Source: Pseudoruminococcus massiliensis
GTDB taxonomy: Bacteria; Bacillota; Clostridia; Oscillospirales; Acutalibacteraceae
Assembly: GCF_900291955.1 (NCBI RefSeq)
Contig: NZ_OLMR01000010.1
Location: 1-58,470, forward strand
Direction of reading: 5' to 3'
Length of the DNA stretch: 58,470 bases
The number at the start of each line of letters is the position of its first letter. The stretch's first letter is position 1. The notes beneath the pieces were generated by a model. The model was not told where the DNA came from. It saw nothing but the letters and a program-made list of their open reading frames with translations, and searched no databases. Of the stretch, positions 10,433-16,600 are shown piece after piece. The translations under genes and the position numbers were made by a program.

Positions 10433-10516
10433 TAGCAAAGCCAGCCGAGCCAGTCAACGGTCAAGATGAACGGCGCATAAATGCGCCGCCGTTGACAGTC
10501 CCGCCCGTCTTTGCTA
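10433..10516 (+). repeat. 84-bp structured repeat, copy A
   Basis: This sequence begins TAGCAAAG and ends CTTTGCTA, with nested arms GTCAACGG/CCGTTGAC and GGCGCAT/ATGCGCC, so it folds as one long imperfect hairpin. A closely similar copy lies inverted at 12318-12398. Each follows the stop of a regulatory or cargo gene in the same relative orientation: 30 bp after tag here, 6 bp after the XRE gene there. Weaker similarity continues past CTTTGCT (AATCAAGG in both). Confidence 0.8.
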
Positions 10517-10584
10517 AAGGGTAATCAAGGCGGGAAAGCCCTAAAATGGCTTCACACCTATTTCAATAATTGGAGGAGATAAAA

Positions 10585-11451
10585 ATGAGATCAGAAAAGG
10601 AAGTTTATGATATTGTTTTGAATTTTGCAAAAACAGACAAACGCATTCGCATGGTTACTTTGGAAGGATCTAGAACAAATACAAATATTCCGCCTGATGA
10701 TTTTCAGGATTTTGATATTACTTTTTTTGTTACGGATATGGACAGCTTCACAAGTGATGATAAATGGCTAGATATATTTGGTGAAAGGTTGATTCTGCAA
10801 AAGCCGGAAGATATGGAATTATTTCCAGCTGTAGAAAAGGGATTTTCATATTTAATGCTGTTTACTGATGATGTTAAGATAGATTTAACTTTGCTGCCGC
10901 TGGAACTGATAGACGAGTATTTTACATGGGATAAACTGGTAAAGTTACTGTTGGATAAAGACAACCGTATCGTAAAGCCGCCAATACCAACGGATATAGA
11001 CTACCACTTGCAGAAGCCTACTCAAAGAATGTTTGACGATTGCTGTAATGAATTTTGGAATACTACAACATATGTAGTAAAGGGCTTATGCCGCAAAGAA
11101 ATTCTTTTTGCTATTGACCATATGAATGATATAGTACGGAAAGAATTGCTTCGCATGATTTCCTGGCTGATTGGTATCAAACAGGGATTTCATTTCAGTT
11201 TGGGAAAAAACTATAAATTTATGAAGCAATATGTCCCAGAGGAATTGTGGGAACGACTTATGTCCACTTATAATATGGATTCCTATCCCCATATGTGGGA
11301 ATCCTTTGAACAATGTATGGCATTGTTCCGGGAGGTTTCGTCAGAAGTGGCATGCCAGTTGGATTACCAGTATCCACTATATGATGAAAAAATCAGTAAT
11401 TATGTGATTCGGCAAAAGAAAAAATATGGCATTGAAGATGATAACAAATAA
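10585..11451 (+). CDS. ANT(6)-type aminoglycoside 6-adenylyltransferase
   Basis: A 288-residue nucleotidyltransferase of the ANT(6)-I/AadE/AadK family, which inactivates streptomycin by adenylylating the 6-hydroxyl. The signature motifs are MVTLEGSRTNTNIP (nucleotide binding), FQDFDITFFVTDMDSF (metal-binding aspartates), KPEDMELFP, KIDLTLLPLE, DDCCNEFWN, VVKGLCRKEILFAIDH and GKNYKFM. The length is normal. ATG 10585 follows TTGGAGGAGATAAAA; an upstream in-frame start at 10570 is not favoured. By eye it is a diverged member, not a copy of the common aadE allele. It is the last rightward gene before the structured end of the element. Confidence 0.93.
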   Translation: MRSEKEVYDIVLNFAKTDKRIRMVTLEGSRTNTNIPPDDFQDFDITFFVTDMDSFTSDDKWLDIFGERLILQKPEDMELFPAVEKGFSYLMLFTDDVKIDLTLLPLELIDEYFTWDKLVKLLLDKDNRIVKPPIPTDIDYHLQKPTQRMFDDCCNEFWNTTTYVVKGLCRKEILFAIDHMNDIVRKELLRMISWLIGIKQGFHFSLGKNYKFMKQYVPEELWERLMSTYNMDSYPHMWESFEQCMALFREVSSEVACQLDYQYPLYDEKISNYVIRQKKKYGIEDDNK

Positions 11452-11669
11452 AATTTTTTCAATCGAAAAAATTTATTTTGATTATTCAATTTTGAAAAAC
11501 TGAATACCTCAAAATCAGAAAGAGAGCGGCCAAGCACTTTGAGGGATTGGCCGCCTTGTCCACCCATCCAGCGGGGCGGCGGGCGGCGGTCAAGGCCGGG
11601 TGTAACCCCGTTCATTTCAGCCTTGACGGTTGCCCGCTGTCCTGCTACTTTTCCGGGAGTGTGGCCACA

Positions 11670-11694
11670 ACTTCGGGACACTTTGTCCACAAGT
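11670..11694 (+). repeat. Third member of the 25-bp palindrome family
   Basis: ACTTCGGGACA, three bases, then TGTCCACAAGT. Same length and core as the pair at 8232-8282, here with an imperfect right arm. It lies near the opposite end of the same mobilizable element. Confidence 0.6.
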
Positions 11695-11867
11695 CGGAGC
11701 GTAGGACGAGGGACGGGGGCTTTCATATACGCCCAGTCTGCTGTTGAAACCAGACCTGTGCTTACGGCTCTACGCCACGCAAGCACAGCCCTGTTTTCCT
11801 GCCGCTTCAAATGCCCTTGCCCTCCCCGGCGGCAACGGCATTTTCACGGCAACGCCGACAGAGCGTA

Positions 11868-11903
11868 TAACACACTACACTTTGCTTCGCAAAGTCGTGT
11901 GCC
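11868..11903. promoter_or_regulatory. Candidate oriT inverted repeat
   Basis: TAACACACTACACTTTGC, TTC, GCAAAGTCGTGTG forms an imperfect stem beginning with a CACAC arm. Similar AACACACTA..CTTTGC inverted repeats lie at nick regions of clostridial mobilizable elements as I remember them; I cannot verify the match. It is 5 kb from the relaxase, at the other end of the element, so assignment to this MobV protein is doubtful. Confidence 0.35.
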
Positions 11904-11935
11904 AAATGGGGGCGTTGCCCCCTTTGGAAACCCCC

Positions 11936-11989
11936 ACAAGAAAAGGCGGTACGCTACCCCTCCACGGGGCGCATACCGCCTTTTCTTGT
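11936..11989. terminator. Strong hairpin, 19-bp arms
   Basis: ACAAGAAAAGGCGGTACGC pairs with GCATACCGCCTTTTCTTGT (one mismatch near the loop). The stem carries T-rich sequence in its right arm and so could act as a terminator in either direction, isolating the element from flanking transcription. A recombination or transfer role is also possible. Confidence 0.5.
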
Positions 11990-12043
11990 TATCCAGCCCT
12001 CCGGCTGTATCGGTTGAGCAAAAGTCAGCGTGGGATTGATGTG

Positions 12044-12075
12044 GTATCTTTATCTAAGTGAAACCCCCTTTTCCC
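12044..12075 (-). other. Right attachment junction of the mobilizable element
   Basis: TTTCCC at 12070-12075 is the crossover core. On the element side at 12045-12058 lies TATCTTTATCTAAG, the inverted counterpart of the left-end repeat at 3978-3991 (12 of 14 bases or better). To the right the sequence is the 5' part of the interrupted XRE gene. Confidence 0.75.
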
Positions 12076-12175
12076 ATTTTGATACAGTCTGTCGAACGAT
12101 ATTGAGCCGAACAGCCAGTTCCTCTTGCGATAGTCCTTTTTTCTTTCGCAGGAATTTAAGATTCTCACTAAACAT
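12050..12175 (-). pseudogene. XRE/membrane regulator, 5' part (split by integration)
   Basis: From ATG 12175, with AAGGAGG upstream, 36 codons of a typical XRE HTH domain are read (MFSENLKFLRKKKGLSQEEL, then RQTVSKWE). The frame then runs into element sequence and stops after 41 codons at 12050-12052. Removing the element between the two GGGAAA copies joins codon 35 to the 3' part at 3638-3982 and restores WETGLSVPDAD. The truncated 41-residue product could still be made from its intact promoter, but it lacks the end of the HTH domain. Confidence 0.9.
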
Positions 12176-12206
12176 ACACTATACCTCCTTTGCCTTTGGC
12201 GACTTC

Positions 12207-12236
12207 ATTATAGCTAAAGAAGTCTCGTTGCGGCAA
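12207..12236 (-). promoter_or_regulatory. Promoter of the split XRE regulator
   Basis: On the minus strand TTGCCG (12231-12236) and TATAAT (12207-12212) are 18 bp apart, about 31 bp upstream of ATG 12175. With the element inserted, transcripts from here enter the right end of the element and hit its strong hairpin instead of reaching the orf7/orf8 genes. Confidence 0.7.
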
Positions 12237-12273
12237 GCAATGCAAATTAACATCTGTGCATTTTCAGTATTAT

Positions 12274-12306
12274 AAGGGGCGACAGCAAAAAATGCTGTCG
12301 CCCCTT
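12274..12306 (-). terminator. Perfect hairpin, 14-bp stem
   Basis: AAGGGGCGACAGCA, AAAAA loop, TGCTGTCGCCCCTT. It lies downstream of the XRE gene at 12404-13450 and just upstream of the split regulator's promoter, so on the minus strand it insulates the two. Short T-runs on both sides are weak, but the stem is very stable. Confidence 0.6.
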
Positions 12307-12317
12307 GATTGCCTACC

Positions 12318-12398
12318 AGCAAAGGCGGGCGGGGCTGTCAACGGCGGCGCGTATGCGCCGTTCATCTTGACCGTTGACTGGCTCGGCTGGCTTTGCTA
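12318..12398 (-). repeat. 84-bp structured repeat, copy B
   Basis: This is the inverted homologue of 10433-10516, differing by only a few substitutions (for example CATACGCG for CATAAATG at the tip). It starts 6 bp after the stop of the XRE gene read leftward. It lies outside the mobilizable element, whereas copy A lies inside, so the repeat is not simply part of that element. Confidence 0.8.
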
Positions 12399-12403
12399 TG
12401 AGT

Positions 12404-13450
12404 TCAGACCCTACCTTTTAGTTCTTCGAGAATTTGTTGATACTCTGGATTATCAGATAAAAACGAAAAGTCGTTACCGCTTTCCATTTCATTTTTCATC
12501 ATATCAAATAGTCGTTCTGAAAAGCTATTTGTTTCACTGCCATGCAAATGACGATAAAGAGGACAATCTTGTGGTTTCCATTCTTCTTGGATAGCTGGTA
12601 ACATAGATTTAAGCGCAGTTAAGCATTTCGTTTTATCCTGTTCGATAACAGAAAGCTGGAGTTTTGCAATGTAGGGAATATATGGTGGGACATGGCACAA
12701 TTTTGATACTTGCTCATAAATTTCTGCGTAAAAGTTTGCGTCCTGCATTCGGTTCTCTTTTACTGCTATCTCCAACATATTCATTAAGGCAGTTTGAATT
12801 TCGGTTGCGCTATTTAAGACCCTGTGTTCCCATATTTTTAAAGCGTCCAAAAATTTATCTTGCGCTGTATAGAGAATGGCAAGTTGTTCTTCCTTATCAA
12901 CAGAAGTAGATGGGTAGGTGTTAATGAGTTCTTCTGCCTTAGAGTAATTTTTTATCTTTCGATTATAAGAAATCAACATACTGATTACAGTTTCCTTGAT
13001 TTCAATATTTTCACTGGTAGACAATCGTTCATAAAATTTTATGAAGGTTTCTTCATAGCGTTCCGGCTCTGCAACTCCGTAAAGAAACAACGCGCCATGT
13101 AAATACATGATTACGGAATATGTTAGACTTTCACAAGTTGGGTATTCATGTATCTTGTCAATTCCCATTTTGAAAGCAGTATCATAATCTTTTTCGCGAA
13201 CAGTCTTATCGACTTCATCTACAAAATTGACTATCTCTACATCACTCAAATCGTCTTGAAAAGACATAAGTGTATTGAGGTCTATCTTTAGTAATCGCGC
13301 CAATGCGGGAAGAAGCGTTATATCGGGATATGTACTGCCTTTCTCCCATTTATTAACTGCCGGTGTCGATACGCCTAAATACTCCGCAATTTGCTCTTGT
13401 GTGAGAGATAAGGCTTTCCTTTTTTCTCGGATGATTTCATTGATTTTCAT
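12404..13450 (-). CDS. XRE-family regulator with TPR-like C-terminus
   Basis: A 348-residue regulator. The N-terminal HTH domain (about 1-65) has REKRKALSLTQEQIAEYLGV and STPAVNKWEKGSTYPDITLL, followed by helical repeats resembling TPR/sensor domains seen in long XRE regulators. GGAGGTGCAATATG supports ATG 13450. No signal or membrane segment is evident. It is AT-rich relative to its surroundings and lies between the truncated surface protein gene and the split regulator, so it probably belongs to the element whose end is near 13613. Target genes are unknown. Confidence 0.85.
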   Translation of the reverse strand: MKINEIIREKRKALSLTQEQIAEYLGVSTPAVNKWEKGSTYPDITLLPALARLLKIDLNTLMSFQDDLSDVEIVNFVDEVDKTVREKDYDTAFKMGIDKIHEYPTCESLTYSVIMYLHGALFLYGVAEPERYEETFIKFYERLSTSENIEIKETVISMLISYNRKIKNYSKAEELINTYPSTSVDKEEQLAILYTAQDKFLDALKIWEHRVLNSATEIQTALMNMLEIAVKENRMQDANFYAEIYEQVSKLCHVPPYIPYIAKLQLSVIEQDKTKCLTALKSMLPAIQEEWKPQDCPLYRHLHGSETNSFSERLFDMMKNEMESGNDFSFLSDNPEYQQILEELKGRV

Positions 13451-13613
13451 ATTGCACCTCCGTTCTTCTGTAAATCATAATAGCAGAGATAATTTCACGG
13501 AACAATGGAGCAAATATTAAAAATTGAGTTTACAAAATTAACCTATGGTTAATAATTGGAATTGTGGGCTGCTGTCTATAAATTCTTGCGTGTTACTTTA
13601 TGGCACATGAGCA
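13451..13613. other. Junction segment at the truncated surface protein gene
   Basis: About 160 bp of AT-rich DNA lies upstream of the XRE gene, ending at the point where the surface protein repeat sequence begins. Comparing the broken repeat with its intact copy near 13835-13870 shows identity through TTGAGCC (13614-13620) and divergence just to the left. The last 12 codons of the surface protein frame (MLMCHKVTRKNL) come from this foreign segment. A GA dinucleotide lies at the junction, as in TndX/TnpX crossover sites. Confidence 0.6.
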
Positions 13614-16600
13614 TTGAGCCGTCGGTTGTAGCAGTTGCCGGGGTGTCGATGATCCATTCGCCGGCGGTATGCGCTGCTGTATCTTTCTTATCGCCGCAGG
13701 AGCACTCATGCCAGTGGTTGTCGGCATCGTTCTTCCACTCGCTGCCGTAGCTGTGAGTATGCTCACCGCCGCCGGTTGCCGGGATGGTTTCGGTTGCCAT
13801 CGTATAACCGCAGACGGTGCATTCCTTATGCTTTGAGCCGCTTGTGGTAGCTGTTGCCGGAGTGTCGATAATCCATTCACCGGCGGTATGCGCCGCCTTG
13901 CTGCCCTCGATGATCACGCCGCAGCCGACAACGGTGCACTCTTTCCAGTGATCGGTATTATCGGACTTCCAGTCGGAAGCGCTATGACCTGTTGCCGCAA
14001 GGATTACGCTTGTCTTGTCGGTAATTTCGGATGCACCGGTTGCATCCTCAAACCACTTGTCACAGCCGTCGCAGGTGTAATATGCCGTGTTGCCTTTCTC
14101 CGTGCAAGTAGGAGCCTTTGCGGGAACGAGGGTCAGATTGTGCGTATGCGGTACTGTCTTGTCATATCCGCAGGTGTCGCAGATGTTATCGCTACCGTAA
14201 TCGTGAGCCGCCTCGTCCTTCTTTTCGTGGCAACGAGAGCATTCTTTCCAATGATTGTCTGTGTCCTTGCTCCAATCGCTTGCCCATGCGTGCCCGAGCT
14301 GTGTACCTGCTGCTGTAAAGGTTTCTGTTGTGCTGATCTCTCCGCAGGAGCAGCTCTTGAAATATACTGCATCGTTGGTGCAGTCGGCAGCCGACTTGAG
14401 GGTTTCCGGCTTCTGAATTTCCTGATCGTAGGTATGGGTATGGGGAATTGTGTAGGTCGCTTTCACGCTGACTTCACTGTCAGGCATTATGAAAGTAGTG
14501 GTTTCACTGTTCGCATCTTCAAGAGTAGTGTTGCCGCTTTCTACTACCCACTTATCAAACACCTTACCGTCAGGAGCCGCATTTGCGGTCAGAGTAATGG
14601 TTGTGCCTTGCGCCGCTTTACTGATTTCGCTTCCTGCACCGATTGTCGCTTTGCCGTCCGTTACGATGATGGAATACTCTTTACTCTCCCAGATTGCATA
14701 GAAGGTAGTATCCGAGCTTACTTCATAGGTCGTGCCGGAAATAACCGAACCGTCGGCACTGGTTGACCAGCCCTTGAATTGCTTGCCTTCCGGTTCAGTA
14801 AAACCGCAGGAGGGCAGGGTGTAGCTGCCGGAAACGCCGGTGACATCTGCCATTGTGCCGCCGCCACCGTTGGCATTGAATCTGACGATATACTCGGCAG
14901 GCGCGGCTTTGGTTATCGTAATAGACAGCTCCTTCGTATCGCTGCCCGCGCTGTTGGTAGCCTTGACGGTGAAGGTGGAGGTTCCCGCTGCGGTAGGCGT
15001 GCCGCTGATCCCGCCGGTATTCTCATCCAGCTTCAGACCGTCGGGCAGAGCGCCGCCGCTGATGCTCCATGTGATGGGCGCAGTGCCGTCGGCTGCCAGG
15101 TTCTGGCTGTACGCCTCACCCACCTTGCCGTCCGGCAGGGCATCCGTGGTGATGGTCACGGTATGACTGCCCGAATCATCAAACAGTACCGTCAGCTTAT
15201 CCACATCCGCCGGAACATTATCGCCCGGTGCGTAGAGCTTGCCATCGCTGCCACGCCACTTAAAGTAGCTGCCTGTATTTCCGTCCGGGCGGGTCAGACC
15301 GTCAGAGGCAGGCGCGGTAAAGCTCTCACCGTTTTTTACGATGATTTGAATATCCTCAGAGCTGTTACCCAGCTTGCCGCCGCCAAGGTCGAGGGTAATG
15401 GCTTTCAGCCCGTCAGCGCCCAGGGTTTTCGGGTTCAGGACCTCAAGGACAGGACGGAAACCGATGCCAGAGCGGGACCACGTAGCATTCCAGTCGCTCC
15501 AGTTGCGGGCGGAATTGTACCCGCGACGCGCACGGTTCACCAACAAAGAACTATCAGTATCCTGCCCCCACGAATGTACCTCACCACAGTTTTTGATATA
15601 TCCATCGTCCTTGTCCAGTATCCTGTCCCATTCGTTGCTTTGGGGCGTGCCGCGTCGGGAATTGCCCGAGCCTGTACCATCACTTCCCGTGGACGGCGCA
15701 CGCAGCGTATAGCTTATGCCGCCGGTGGCGTAATTTTTGCCAAAAATCAGACTTGCGTCATCCAGGTTATCCCATCCTACTGTATGTGTCACGACATAAT
15801 CCGCCACAAACAGGCTGTGTGCATATTTGTTCTGCTGTGCATACTCCTCTGTGGTTGCCATCGCTGATGCGAGCTTGTAAGCATCCACTGTCCCGGCATA
15901 GGTAAAGGGAACATAGTGCAGCGACGCATCCGGCAGACTGCCGTTCGCCGTGCCGGGGATGCCTACGCCGGAGAGGTCAAACCAATAGGTGTCGCCGATC
16001 GTAAGAGTAAACTGCTCATCAAACTGCGCCGTCAGCCTGGTTACATCCGCCGAAACATTATCCCCCGGTTCGTAGAGCTTGCCGTCGCTGCCAAGCCACA
16101 TAAAGTAGCTGCCTGTATTTCCATCGGGGCGGGTCAGACCATTGGAGGCAGGTGCGGTAAAGCTCCCGCCGTTTTTCACAATGATCTGGATATCCTCCGA
16201 GCTGCCGCCCAGTTTACCGCCGCCAAGGTCAAGGGTAACGACTTTCAGCCTGTCAGAACCCATCGTATCAGGGTTCAGGACTTCAAGGACAGGGCGAAAA
16301 CCGAGGCCCGAGTGGGAGGTCATAGCATTGTAGCTGTTCCAGTAGCGGGCCGAACCGTACCCGCGAAGTGCTCTGCCCTCCTTCGTATTACTCGCAGTAT
16401 CCTGCCCCCACGAATATATTGCGCTCCAGTTTTTGATATATCCGCTGTTCTTGTCCAGTATCCTGTCCCATTCGTTGCTTTGGGGCGTGCAGCGTTGGGA
16501 ATTACCCGAGCCTGTACCATCGCTTCCCACGGACGGCGTACGCAGCGTATAGTCCACGCCACCGGCAGCGTAGCCTTTGCCGAAAATCAGACTCGCATTG

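Larger units (their letters stand above)
11452..12049. other. Non-coding right end of the element with hairpins
   Basis: No gene is credible in these ~600 bp. Visible structures are a 25-bp palindrome at 11670-11694, an oriT-like inverted repeat at 11868-11903, a stem CCAAA-GGGGGC/GCCCCC-TTGG at 11902-11927, and a long hairpin at 11936-11989. The recombinase recognition repeat follows at 12045-12058. Dense structure at an element end suits transfer or recombination functions. Confidence 0.6.
3973..12075. mobile_element. 8.1-kb integrated mobilizable element inside an XRE gene
   Basis: The boundaries are set by reconstruction of the interrupted regulator gene: both ends carry TTTCCC (3973-3978 and 12070-12075). 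Immediately inside each end is an imperfect inverted repeat, CTTAGTTAAAGATA at 3978-3991 and its counterpart at 12045-12058. Contents in order: serine recombinase, small protein, MobV relaxase, RepA-type initiator, cysteine-rich VLP protein (all minus), then GNAT, XRE, DNA glycosylase and ANT(6) (all plus), and a structured non-coding right end. It has no T4SS and would need a helper for transfer. The core contains GA, as expected for TnpX/TndX-type recombinases. Confidence 0.85.

Noticed and set aside
10433-12398. Reading the 84-bp repeats as integron attC sites
   Set aside because: They follow genes and fold as imperfect hairpins, but no integron tyrosine integrase is present and the copies are inverted rather than in a head-to-tail cassette array.
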